Below, piece after piece: positions 53,095 to 61,392 of a stretch of DNA of 64,000 nt (its first letter is position 1; the number at the start of each line of letters is the position of its first letter). The notes below the pieces were generated by a model that was not told where the DNA came from, searched no databases, and saw only the letters and a program-made list of their open reading frames with translations. Source of the DNA: Methylacidimicrobium sp. AP8 (lineage in GTDB: Bacteria > Verrucomicrobiota > Verrucomicrobiia > Methylacidiphilales > Methylacidiphilaceae); the NCBI RefSeq assembly GCF_903064525.1, contig NZ_LR797830.1:1674001-1738000 (forward strand). The letters run 5' to 3'. Made by a program: the position numbers and the translations under genes.

Positions 53095-54315
53095 ATGAAT
53101 GCCGGCCCGGAGTCGGCGGGCACCCGCCCGCTCCCGTGGAAGGAATGGATCGGGCTGGCTGCCGAGGAGCCGTTCCGGATCCTCTTTCCCTTGGGCATCT
53201 TTCTGGGCGCGGCGGGAGTCGCCGTCTGGCCGCTCTTCTTGTTTTGGGGAGTGGCTTGGGCTCCGCCTCCGGTCAGCCATCCCCGGATCCTGATCGAGGG
53301 CTTCGTCGGCAGCTTCGTCGTCGGCTTTCTGGGGACATCGATCCCGCGCCTCCTGGAGGTGCGGCCGCTTCGCCGCTGGGAGACGGGCGCGCTCGCGGGC
53401 GTTCTCCTCCTCGCCAACGCCCTCCACTGGTTCGGGCGGACCGGCTGGGGCGACGGCCTGTTCGGAGGCGCCCTCCTCTTTTTCCTATGGAGGCTCGCCG
53501 GACGGCTCCCGCAACGGAAGGACAACCCTCCTCCCAGCTTTCTGCTCGGCCTCCTGGGGGTGGCGGGCGCCGCGGCCGGAGCCTGGCTCGAGTCGGCCGC
53601 GGAGATGGGGCTGGTTCTCCCCCCTCCGCTTCGCAACCTGGGCCTGCTCCTGCTCTATCAAGGGCTTGCGCTTCTGCCCATTTTGGGCGTGGGCGCCTTT
53701 ATTTTCCCGCGTTTCTACGGCTTGGAAAGCCGCGAAAGCCTCCCGGCGGCCGTGGTGCCGACACGAGCCTGGCTGAGCCGCGCGCTCGCCGCCCTCTGCA
53801 CCGGGCTGGTCCTCTTCCTGAGCTTCCTCTGGGAAGCGACGGGAGGCGCGCTCGGCGGGCCGCTCCTCCGCACCGGCACGGCCGTCGCCTATCTGCTCTT
53901 CGCAATCCCGATCGCGCCCGAGCTCTCGGCCAAGGGCACCGTAGCCGGTTGCACCCGCTGGGCGCTGGCTCTCGCCGTTTCCGGGCTCCTCTTCTCCGCC
54001 TTCTCGCCCGTTTCGCGGACCGGAGCGCTGCACCTCTTTTTTCTCGGAGGAGCCGGCCTTCTCATCCTCACCGTCGGCGCCCGGGTCATCTTGGGATTCA
54101 GCGGGCGCGGCGAGCTGCTGGCCGCCCGGTACTGGCCTCTCCGCCAAGCGAAATGGTGGACCATCGGCGCCGTCGTCCTCCGAGCGGCCGCCGACCGGCT
54201 GCCGTTCCGAAGAGATCTCCTGCTCGCCGGCGCAGCCCTTCTCTGGATCGGAGCGCTCCTGATCTGGGCGTGGCCTGTCCTCCCGAAGGTACGCTGCCCC
54301 GACACCGAAGAGTAG
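53095..54315 (+). CDS. nnrS: NnrS family protein
   Basis: 406 residues from the ATG at 53095, with about 12 membrane helices. NnrS features: EEPFRILFPLGIFLGAAGVA at the N-terminus, a GFLGTSIPRLLEV segment and HLFFLGGAGLLILTVGARVI then LGFSGRGEL. NnrS is a heme- and copper-containing membrane protein that protects against NO-induced metal loss in other bacteria. Its place at the end of the norCB operon supports a role in NO stress. Confidence 0.88.
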   Translation: MNAGPESAGTRPLPWKEWIGLAAEEPFRILFPLGIFLGAAGVAVWPLFLFWGVAWAPPPVSHPRILIEGFVGSFVVGFLGTSIPRLLEVRPLRRWETGALAGVLLLANALHWFGRTGWGDGLFGGALLFFLWRLAGRLPQRKDNPPPSFLLGLLGVAGAAAGAWLESAAEMGLVLPPPLRNLGLLLLYQGLALLPILGVGAFIFPRFYGLESRESLPAAVVPTRAWLSRALAALCTGLVLFLSFLWEATGGALGGPLLRTGTAVAYLLFAIPIAPELSAKGTVAGCTRWALALAVSGLLFSAFSPVSRTGALHLFFLGGAGLLILTVGARVILGFSGRGELLAARYWPLRQAKWWTIGAVVLRAAADRLPFRRDLLLAGAALLWIGALLIWAWPVLPKVRCPDTEE

Positions 54316-54361
54316 CGCCGTATCTGCCAGCCGCCCCGGAGGGTCGACGGAATAGGAGAGC

Positions 54362-54673
54362 TTATGCCGACGGCTTGGCTTCCCCGGCGGACGGTTGTTT
54401 CTGCTCGCCCGCTTTTCCGCCGGCAGCAAGCTCCTTTTCGGCCTTGGCGGCCTTCTTGTAGCTCTCGCTCCGGTAGTCGGTCAGGTAGAAGCCCGATCCC
54501 TTGAAAAGGAGGCCCGCCCCTCCGGAGATTCTCCGCTTGAGCCGGCCCCCGCAGCGACCGCTCCCTTCTCCGGAGACCTCTTTCGGGCACTCCTCCAAGG
54601 GCGGGTCGGAGATCCGTTGGAAGACCTCGAGAACCGCGCCGCAACGCGTACACTCGTACTCGTACGTCGGCAT
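54362..54673 (-). CDS. FmdB-type zinc-ribbon regulatory protein
   Basis: 103 residues from the ATG at 54673, with AGGAG upstream. The N-terminal zinc ribbon MPTYEYECTRCGAVLEVFQR pairs with CPKEVSGEGSGRCGG; the C-terminus is Lys/Ala-rich. FmdB-type proteins are named after a putative regulator of formamidase; the function is unknown. It starts 23 bases after the GreA-like gene on the same strand and is convergent with nnrS (46 bases between stops). Confidence 0.8.
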   Translation of the reverse strand: MPTYEYECTRCGAVLEVFQRISDPPLEECPKEVSGEGSGRCGGRLKRRISGGAGLLFKGSGFYLTDYRSESYKKAAKAEKELAAGGKAGEQKQPSAGEAKPSA

Positions 54674-54696
54674 AACCAACTCCTCTCGCCGATTCC

Positions 54697-56493
54697 TTAA
54701 GCCGGAATCGGACCCGCCGGCTCGATCCGCTCGATACGCACGATCGAGCCTTCCCCCTTTCCCTCCGACGGCAGCACGACTTCTTCGCCGGGCTTGCGTC
54801 CCAGAAGAGCTTGTCCGAGAGCGGCGAGGTACGACACTATTCCGGCCGCCGGATCGCTGTCCCAAGCTCCGAGAACGGTGACCTGCCGCTCTGCGCCGGT
54901 CGCCAGATCCTTGAGGGTCACCCGGGTCCCGACGTTCACGGCATCGGTCGCCACCTCGGAAAAATCGGTCGCGCGCGCACGCGCCAGGGCCGCTTCCAGC
55001 TCGGCCTTCCGGCGCAGGAGGACTCCCTGCATCTCCTTGGCCGCCTTGTACTCATGGTTCTCGCGAAGATCTCCGTAGGACCGCGCGATCGCAATTTCCC
55101 GCGTGTTCGCCGGAATCTGCTTGGTGATCAGGGTTTCGAGCTCCTGCTTCTTCTGCGCCAAGCTCCTCCACGAGACGATCAGAACCGACTCCTCGTTCTT
55201 CTGCTGATCGCCGACGACCAGGTCCTGAACGCCGGGATGCCTCTTAATGATCGCCCCCAGCAGCGAGCGCTTATCCAGCTCCCGGAGAGCGGGGCTCCCA
55301 AGCGCCGCGCGGGCGAGATCCCGCGCATCGGTCGGCTGCGCATGCGTGAGAATCGTGTGCAAAACCTCTAGCTTGCTACCCGTGAGCAGCTCGTAGAGTT
55401 TCGATCCCATTTTGGCCACGCCGCTGCCTTCCCGTTCGAGGAGGTACAGGATGCAAAAGAAGAGATCCGGACCGAAAAGCGGGCGGAAGAGCTCGTCACG
55501 AGTACGGCAGACCCAGGCGAGGACGTCCGGCCCAATCGTCCTCTCGCGGATGGCGCTCGCGAGGCGTTCGACAACTTCTTTCGCCTGCCCCGCTTCGGCC
55601 AAGACCGTGACAATGGCGTCCGCGGTCCTCGCCGACGTGGCGGGAAGCAGGTCGAGGAGCAAGGCGACCGCCCCTGCCCTCTGCGCGAGAAGGTGGCGCA
55701 GCACCACTTTCTGCGCTGAGGAAGCCATAACCGACAAGCACTTCTGCAGCCCCTGCTTGTCTTTCGGAAGCCAGCGGGCGAGCGCGAGCTCCCCTTGCTC
55801 CGGCTCTTTCCCTAAGGTCGTCAGGAAATCATCGCGGATGACCGCCAGCTCCAGCAACTCTCCCCAGCTCGAGTCTCCGAGCGAAGAAAGGATCCGATCG
55901 ATCGCCGCGACCACCTGCTCGCGGCCGGTCGGGGGAATCTTTTCGGCTTTGGCCAGCGCTCGGGCGGCCTCGACGGCATCCTTGCCGGCGACCGACCGCT
56001 CCAATTCCTGGAGCAGCTTTTGCCAGACGGGAAGGGCGGTGGCGGACATGCGGATGGGCTGGTTTTTCCGATTCGGAACCTCGAATCGGCCATCCCGCCG
56101 CAGTATCCGCCGCACGCCATCCCACCATTTCTTCCACTCGCTCGAAGAGATGACCGCGGGGACCAACGCCTCTTGGATCGCCTCCGGGGTCGCTCCTTCG
56201 CCGAAGCTCCGGATACAGCGTTCCACCAGCGCGATCGGGTCGGAGGCCGCCTGCTCCCGGAGAACGGAAAGCTTCTCGGTCTTCCAAACGAAGATGTGAT
56301 CGGAAGAAATCGGCTCGAGGGATTGGAGGGCGTACTCCCACTGCATTCGATGGGAGGGCTTGTCCTGGAAATCGACGACGACAAGACCGGAATCCGGAGA
56401 AAGCTCCCGGATTCGTCCGAAGCCCCAACTCCGGTGGATGCAGTAATCGCCTACCGACAGGGGCAATTTTTCCGCGGTAGGAATCGAAGCCAT
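54697..56493 (-). CDS. GreA-type transcription elongation factor with a long N-terminal extension
   Basis: 598 residues against about 160 for GreA. Residues 12-60 (VGDYCIHRSWGFGRIRELSP) look like a CarD/TRCF-type RNA-polymerase-interacting or tudor-like domain. About 360 residues of helical repeat follow. The last about 160 residues are GreA: a coiled coil whose tip keeps the acidic pair in SYGDLRENHEYKAAKEM, and the FKBP-like C-terminal domain. GreA rescues backtracked RNA polymerase by stimulating transcript cleavage. A promoter with TATAAT precedes it; no ribosome-binding site is visible before the ATG. Confidence 0.85.
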   Translation of the reverse strand: MASIPTAEKLPLSVGDYCIHRSWGFGRIRELSPDSGLVVVDFQDKPSHRMQWEYALQSLEPISSDHIFVWKTEKLSVLREQAASDPIALVERCIRSFGEGATPEAIQEALVPAVISSSEWKKWWDGVRRILRRDGRFEVPNRKNQPIRMSATALPVWQKLLQELERSVAGKDAVEAARALAKAEKIPPTGREQVVAAIDRILSSLGDSSWGELLELAVIRDDFLTTLGKEPEQGELALARWLPKDKQGLQKCLSVMASSAQKVVLRHLLAQRAGAVALLLDLLPATSARTADAIVTVLAEAGQAKEVVERLASAIRERTIGPDVLAWVCRTRDELFRPLFGPDLFFCILYLLEREGSGVAKMGSKLYELLTGSKLEVLHTILTHAQPTDARDLARAALGSPALRELDKRSLLGAIIKRHPGVQDLVVGDQQKNEESVLIVSWRSLAQKKQELETLITKQIPANTREIAIARSYGDLRENHEYKAAKEMQGVLLRRKAELEAALARARATDFSEVATDAVNVGTRVTLKDLATGAERQVTVLGAWDSDPAAGIVSYLAALGQALLGRKPGEEVVLPSEGKGEGSIVRIERIEPAGPIPA

Positions 56494-56535
56494 TTTTTTA
56501 ACAAATGAACAAGCCTATCCGGAGGACATGCTTTC

Positions 56536-56541
56536 ATTATA
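56536..56541 (-). promoter_or_regulatory. -10 box of the GreA-like gene in an AT-rich patch
   Basis: Reading the minus strand, TATAAT lies 42 bases before the ATG, within an AT-rich stretch containing a tandem repeat of TATATCTAA (plus strand, about 56537-56556). The best -35 at 17-base spacing is CTCTTG, which is weak. Confidence 0.45.
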
Positions 56542-56589
56542 TCTAATATATCTAATAACAAGAGACTTTATTTGCCGCAACGATTTTTT

Positions 56590-57333
56590 CTAACCCTCCG
56601 CCTCGTTGGAGCGGGAAGGGTTTGCACCAGACTCACGGTCCGCCGCTACGGCCGGAGGCGTGCGGTCGGGTTCATCCTCCGGCGGCCGGCCTTCGGCGCC
56701 GGACACCAGAAAGACCACCTTGCAACCGCCTCCGGATCGCTCCTCCCTCCTTTCGACCCGCGCACCCAGAAGCCTCTCGAAAAGCCTCCGCTCGAACTCG
56801 CGCGCTCGCGGGTATCGATCGAGGATCTCCAGGATAGGCGAGTGAAACTCGAGGATCCGCCCGGACGATTCTCCCTCCGGCTCGTACCGGCTTAGGCAGC
56901 CTTCTTCTTCCCGGACTTGGACCAGCTGCCGAACCCGTTCCGCCAAGTCGGCGCCGCAGACCCGCAGTCGCAATGCCTCGGCGCGGCGACGATAGAGCCG
57001 GTAGAGGAGCCGCTCGACAATCAGGGGACCGTAGATCTCCTCGACCGACTCCAAGAGTTCCAGGGCGAAGGGCGCCCCTTTTTTGGGAAAAAACTCCCCG
57101 GCCTTCTCGGTCAGAACGTAGACCTTCTCCGGACGTCCGACCCGCTTCGCTCTTCGCTGCGTCGAGAGATAGCCTTCCTTTTCCAGAGCGTTGCAATGCT
57201 GCTTGACCCCCATGTAGGAAAGATTCAAGCGCTCCGCCAGCTCGCCCACGGATAGGCCGTGGCTCCGCTTGATTTCGAGGAGGATCGAATACTTCTGGTT
57301 CCGAATCGGCGATGGGAGGTTGGCGCTGTCCAT
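56590..57333 (-). CDS. Winged-helix regulator, SufR-like architecture
   Basis: 247 residues from the ATG at 57333. The N-terminal winged helix is NQKYSILLEIKRSHGLSVGE then LAERLNLSYMGVKQHCNALE, with wing residues RAKRVGRPEKVYVLTEKAGE. The C-terminal part (EFHSPILEILDRYPRAREFE, RRLFERLLGARVERREERSG) follows the plan of SufR regulators. Only three cysteines are seen there (VCGAD, EGCLS, GGCKV), and the pattern is not the four-Cys set of SufR, so an Fe-S cluster is uncertain. It is divergent from serA across 231 bases. Confidence 0.75.
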   Translation of the reverse strand: MDSANLPSPIRNQKYSILLEIKRSHGLSVGELAERLNLSYMGVKQHCNALEKEGYLSTQRRAKRVGRPEKVYVLTEKAGEFFPKKGAPFALELLESVEEIYGPLIVERLLYRLYRRRAEALRLRVCGADLAERVRQLVQVREEEGCLSRYEPEGESSGRILEFHSPILEILDRYPRAREFERRLFERLLGARVERREERSGGGCKVVFLVSGAEGRPPEDEPDRTPPAVAADRESGANPSRSNEAEG

Positions 57334-57564
57334 AAACCGGCGAGGAGGATGCGCCTCGGCCTTCCTCTTGTTTAGCAGAGTCGGGCTCTCCCCGCTAACC
57401 GCTTTTTGCAGAAAAGGCGGGAAAAGGAGCGGCCTTCGGCCTTCCGATCCCGGTCCGAAGCCGGGCAGGCGGCCCCGGCGCGGAGCAGCTATCCATCCGA
57501 CGGGAAAAAGAGAACGACAGCTTTGACGGAAGGCCGTCTTCCCCGGTAAGCTGGATAACTTCCT

Positions 57565-59160
57565 ATGACCGCTACATTCACCATTCTGGTCGCCGATTCG
57601 ATCAGCCCGAAGGGGATCGAACTTCTCTCCTCCCATCCTTCCGTGCGCGTCCTCGAAAAGCCGGGCCTTACCGAAGATCAACTGCTCGAGATCGCTCCGT
57701 CGTGCGACGCGATCCTAGTGCGAAGCCAAACCAAGATTACGCGACGGATCCTGGAGAAAACGGAGCAGCTGCGGGTCATCGGCAGGGCCGGTGTCGGCGT
57801 GGACAACATTGATGTCGCCGCGGCCACGGAGCGCGGCGTCGTCGTCATGAATACGCCCGGGGGCAACACGATCGCCACGGCCGAGCATGCGATAGCGCTC
57901 TTGCTCGCACTGGCGCGGAGCATCCCCCAGGCCGATGCCTCGATGCGGGCCGGTGCGTGGAACCGGAAGGCCTTCGAAGGAGTGGAACTCTGTCATAAGG
58001 TGCTGGGAATCGTAGGAATGGGACGGGTGGGCACTGAGGTGGCTCGGCGCGCGCTCGGCTTCAACATGCGGGTGATCTGCTTCGATCCCTATCTCTCTCC
58101 GGCCCGGGTACAGAACCTTCCCGTGCAGGTCGCTGACGACCTGGAGACCGTTCTGAAGGAGGCCGACTTCCTTACCCTCCACTCCCCTCTGACTCCCGAA
58201 ACTAAAAGGCTTCTCGACGCCCGCCGGCTCGCCCTCTGCAAAAGGGGCGTGCGGATCGTCAACTGTGCGCGGGGCGGCCTGATCGACGTGGCCGACCTAC
58301 GCCGGGCGCTCGACTCAGGCCAGGTGGCCGGAGCCGCCCTCGACGTGTACGACCCCGAGCCGCCTCCCGCCGACTTCCCTCTGCGATCTCTGCCGAATGT
58401 GATCCTGACGCCGCACTTGGCCGCGTCGACGGCGGAGTCGCAGGAACAAGTCGGGATCGAGATTGCTCAAGCCGTCCTGGATCTTCTGGTGAACGGAACA
58501 ATTCGCAACGCCGTCAACGTCCCCAATGTCGACCCCCGCACGGCCGCCCTCCTCCGCCCTTATCTTTCGCTTGCGGAACGGCTGGGCCTCTTCATGGGTC
58601 AGTGGGCACCGAACCGAATAAGCCGGGTGATCCTCTCCTACGCCGGGAGGCTCAACGAGCACGACACGACCCCCGTCACCCGGGCCGCCCTTAAGGGACT
58701 GCTCCGGAAGGTAGCGGGATCGGAGGTAAACGAAGTGAATGCCGCCTACCTCGCGGACACCTTAGGAATCGTCGTCAGCGAGACCAAGACGACTCAGGCC
58801 GGCGAATATACCGATTGGATCGGGATGGAGATTCAGGTGGATTCGACCACGCTCCAGGCGGGGGCAACGTTCTGGGGAAAGGCGCAGCGGCTGGTGCAGA
58901 TCAACGGAAATCCGATCGAGGCGCCTCTCGAAGGCTCGCTGCTCGTCATGGAAAACCGCGACCGGCCCGGCATCGTCGGAAGAGTGGGCACTATCCTAGG
59001 GGAACGCTCAGTGAACATCGCCTCGATGTCTCTGGCCCGCGCCGAGAGCGGAGCCCGTGCGGTCAGCGTGCTTCACGTCGACGGCGCCCCGCCGCCCGAG
59101 GTTCTCGAAGAAATCCTCCGGGTGCCCGACGTCTACTCGGTTCGCTTGGTCCAGATTTAA
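57565..59160 (+). CDS. serA: D-3-phosphoglycerate dehydrogenase
   Basis: 531 residues, the long form with an ASB and an ACT domain. The NAD motif is GIVGMGRVGTEVARRALG. The catalytic residues are in NCARGGLIDVADLRRAL (Arg), DVYDPEPPP (Glu) and LTPHLAASTAESQEQVG (His). The ACT domain starts near residue 455 (LLVMENRDRPGIVGRVGTIL), suggesting serine feedback. It oxidises 3-phosphoglycerate in the first step of serine synthesis, which also feeds C1 metabolism. Confidence 0.95.
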   Translation: MTATFTILVADSISPKGIELLSSHPSVRVLEKPGLTEDQLLEIAPSCDAILVRSQTKITRRILEKTEQLRVIGRAGVGVDNIDVAAATERGVVVMNTPGGNTIATAEHAIALLLALARSIPQADASMRAGAWNRKAFEGVELCHKVLGIVGMGRVGTEVARRALGFNMRVICFDPYLSPARVQNLPVQVADDLETVLKEADFLTLHSPLTPETKRLLDARRLALCKRGVRIVNCARGGLIDVADLRRALDSGQVAGAALDVYDPEPPPADFPLRSLPNVILTPHLAASTAESQEQVGIEIAQAVLDLLVNGTIRNAVNVPNVDPRTAALLRPYLSLAERLGLFMGQWAPNRISRVILSYAGRLNEHDTTPVTRAALKGLLRKVAGSEVNEVNAAYLADTLGIVVSETKTTQAGEYTDWIGMEIQVDSTTLQAGATFWGKAQRLVQINGNPIEAPLEGSLLVMENRDRPGIVGRVGTILGERSVNIASMSLARAESGARAVSVLHVDGAPPPEVLEEILRVPDVYSVRLVQI

Positions 59161-59268
59161 TCGTTGTCCGCGCAGGCGTTCCCGGGGGACCGGGCCCGGG
59201 CGCAACGGGGTCCCCGGCCTCGGGTCCTCTTGACCAGCGGCCGGGCTTGCCGTTTAAACTATAGAAAC

Positions 59269-59655
59269 ATGCGTATCGCCCTGATTGGTTGCTTGGGCTT
59301 TTTCCTCGCAGCAGGCCTCCTGATTGCGCAACCGCCCGAGGAGTCCGGATCCGTCGGCGCGCCGCCTCCCTCCGCTTCGGCGCCCCACCGGATCGAAAAG
59401 AGGCCGGTCGTCCCGGCACCCCGCGAAAAAGCGAGGAAACCTGGGGAAGCGCAGCCGCCCAAGCTCAAAGGAGTCGTTCCGGAAGGCATACGGAACGGCC
59501 CGAACATGATTAATCCGCTGGCGCCTAAAGAGTACGGATACGGACGCCGTTTCCTCTCGAAATCTCCGATGACTCCGCACATCCCGTACTCCGCAGGCAT
59601 GACCGAAGTGATGACCCCGGGAGGCGGGCTCGAGCTGTTCACCTGGGAGTGGTAG
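59269..59655 (+). CDS. Hypothetical secreted protein
   Basis: 128 residues from the ATG at 59269. A signal peptide (ALIGCLGFFLAAGLLIA) precedes a Pro-rich linker and a C-terminal segment NGPNMINPLAPKEYGYGRRF. It matches no family I know. The DUF488 gene follows after five bases. A possible promoter (TTGACC at 59230 with TTTAAA at 59253) is close to the ATG, so the leader would be very short. Confidence 0.5.
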   Translation: MRIALIGCLGFFLAAGLLIAQPPEESGSVGAPPPSASAPHRIEKRPVVPAPREKARKPGEAQPPKLKGVVPEGIRNGPNMINPLAPKEYGYGRRFLSKSPMTPHIPYSAGMTEVMTPGGGLELFTWEW

Positions 59656-59660
59656 CGGTT

Positions 59661-60047
59661 ATGCCCGCTCGAGTCCGAATCCGGCGCGTCTATGAGGCTT
59701 TAGGGGAGCCAGAGGGCTATCGCGTCCTGGTCGACCGGATTTGGCCTCGGGGCCTTTCCAAGGATAAAGTCCCTTTCGATCGCTGGGCGAAGGATCTTGC
59801 CCCCAGCCCGGAGCTTCGGAAGTGGTTCTCCCATGACCCTAGCCGGTGGGAGGAGTTCCGGATCCGCTATCGTCGTGAGCTGGCCTCTCGCGAAGGGGAG
59901 CTGCAGGATCTCCTGCGGGCGGCCGGTCAGCGCCCTCTGACGCTGCTTTACGGCGCTCGGGACAAGGAGCACAACCAAGCGGTCGTGCTGCGCGAGGTGC
60001 TGGAGGAGCTGGCCGCAGGCTCTCGAAGCTTTTCGGCTGCGGATTAG
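59661..60047 (+). CDS. DUF488 (YeaO-like) protein
   Basis: 128 residues from the ATG at 59661. DUF488 landmarks: RVLVDRIWPRGLSKDKVPFD, RWAKDLAPSPELRKWFSHDP, RWEEFRIRYRRELA and LTLLYGARDKEHNQAVVL. Function unknown; one family member has been linked to heavy-metal handling, which I cannot confirm here. Its stop overlaps the stop of the convergent HAD gene by four bases. Confidence 0.85.
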   Translation: MPARVRIRRVYEALGEPEGYRVLVDRIWPRGLSKDKVPFDRWAKDLAPSPELRKWFSHDPSRWEEFRIRYRRELASREGELQDLLRAAGQRPLTLLYGARDKEHNQAVVLREVLEELAAGSRSFSAAD

Positions 60048-60739
60048 GCTGCCGGCATCTCCCGGTCCAGCCGCTCGAGCGAATAATCGGCGAAGCTGGC
60101 TCCTCTCCAAAGCGCTCCCGTAAAATCCTGGTCCGCCGTGTAGTCGTTGTAGATGATCACGCAGGGCATGCCCGCGGCGCGCGCGGCGCGCAATCCCACG
60201 GCCGAGTCCTCGATCGCCAAAACCCGCTCGGGCCGGAATCCCCACTCCGCGAGGCATCGCCGGTGGAGCGGAGCATCGGCGGCAGTCTTGCGCCCCGATT
60301 CCTTTCCCAAGATCGGAGAAAACCAGCCCGCCTCCTCCGGCAGGTGCAGCGCCAGCAGCGCCCGGATCTGCTCCTCGTCGCTTGTCGAGACGATCGCCTG
60401 CCGGATCCCCCTTGCCTGCGCATCCTGGATCCATCGCCGCACTCCCGGCCGAAGCCGGGTATAGGGAAGAAAGCGTTCAAGATAGATTTCCCGCTTGAGC
60501 TTGCCGAGCTTCTTGGCCGTTTCCTCGAGACCGCTCGGCGGCGGGCGAAGGGCTTCCAGCGCCCGCCTCATGCGCAGCTCGTTTCCCGGAATGGCCAAAA
60601 GGCTTTGAAACTCTTTCCAACTCCACGAAATCGGCAAGCCCAACGCCGCAAAGGCGGCGTTGCAGGCCGGGAGATGCCCCTCCCTCTCGGTCAGGGCGAT
60701 CGTCCCGTCGAGGTCCCAGATCAGTCCGTCCCAACGCAC
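60044..60739 (-). CDS. HAD phosphatase, CbbY-like
   Basis: 231 residues from the GTG at 60739 (a TTG at 60754 is possible). The HAD core is intact: motif I WDLDGTIALTEREGH, motif II AIVSTSDEEQIRALL, motif III GRKTAADAPLH, motif IV LAIEDSAVGLRAARAAGMPC. The cap is of the CbbY/beta-phosphoglucomutase type. CbbY in other organisms removes xylulose-1,5-bisphosphate, an inhibitor of Rubisco. Its start is five bases after the histidine-phosphatase stop, downstream of transketolase, which supports a Calvin-cycle role; phosphoglycolate is an alternative substrate. Confidence 0.8.
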   Translation of the reverse strand: MRWDGLIWDLDGTIALTEREGHLPACNAAFAALGLPISWSWKEFQSLLAIPGNELRMRRALEALRPPPSGLEETAKKLGKLKREIYLERFLPYTRLRPGVRRWIQDAQARGIRQAIVSTSDEEQIRALLALHLPEEAGWFSPILGKESGRKTAADAPLHRRCLAEWGFRPERVLAIEDSAVGLRAARAAGMPCVIIYNDYTADQDFTGALWRGASFADYSLERLDREMPAA

Positions 60740-60744
60740 AATGC

Positions 60745-61389
60745 TTACCGGCAAAGGCTTCGCAGGAGAGACGACGGCAGCTCGGAGGGGATCGTCGACT
60801 CGACAATCTCCCCGGCGAAGCAGGAGAGCGGCAGGTCGAAGACCGCGCAGTGGAGGAGCGCGCGGATATACTTGTGGAGCACCAGCAGCACTCCCCGCTC
60901 GGGCCTACCTTCCAACGAGCAGAGAGCCTCGACCACGCGTTTGCGTGCGCTGCCGAGATCCTCTCCGCCGATCGGTAGAAGAGAGACCTGGGAGGGATCG
61001 GCCAGCCACCGGTCATATTCCGCAGGCTCCCGGGCCGAGAGGTCCGCATGGGTGTGGCCCTCCCACTCGCCCATGTTCAGCTCGATCCACTCGGGCCAAA
61101 CCTCAACGGGTACCCCCAGCGCCTCCCCGTAGATTTGGGCCGTCTGCCGGCTGCGGGCCAGCGGACTCGCAAAGATCCGGTCAATGGGAAGCCCGCGCAG
61201 GAGCGCACAGTTGGCCTTGGCTTCCGCGATCCCCTCCTCGCAAAGAGGGATATCCGTTCGTCCCTGTATCCGCCGCTCGAGGTTCCAGGAGGTCTTGCAA
61301 TGTCTGGCCACGAAGACCCGGGGGAACCGAGCGCCCCGATCCCCAGCTCGGGGCGCTTCCTCCACCGCCGCGCTTTGGTTTTTGCTCAA
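60745..61389 (-). CDS. Histidine phosphatase (phosphoglycerate mutase-like)
   Basis: 214 residues from a TTG at 61389, three bases after the transketolase stop; no ATG fits. The catalytic motif reads ARHCKTSWNLERRIQG, with Cys for the usual Gly of RHG. The second His is in VLLVLHKYIRALLH, and the acid residue is in WIELNMGEWEGHTHADL. Family members dephosphorylate sugar phosphates or phosphoglycolate-type compounds, or act as mutases. The plant 2-carboxyarabinitol-1-phosphate phosphatase belongs to this family, which is of interest next to cbbX and a CbbY-like gene. Confidence 0.8.
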   Translation of the reverse strand: MSKNQSAAVEEAPRAGDRGARFPRVFVARHCKTSWNLERRIQGRTDIPLCEEGIAEAKANCALLRGLPIDRIFASPLARSRQTAQIYGEALGVPVEVWPEWIELNMGEWEGHTHADLSAREPAEYDRWLADPSQVSLLPIGGEDLGSARKRVVEALCSLEGRPERGVLLVLHKYIRALLHCAVFDLPLSCFAGEIVESTIPSELPSSLLRSLCR

Positions 61390-61392
61390 GCC

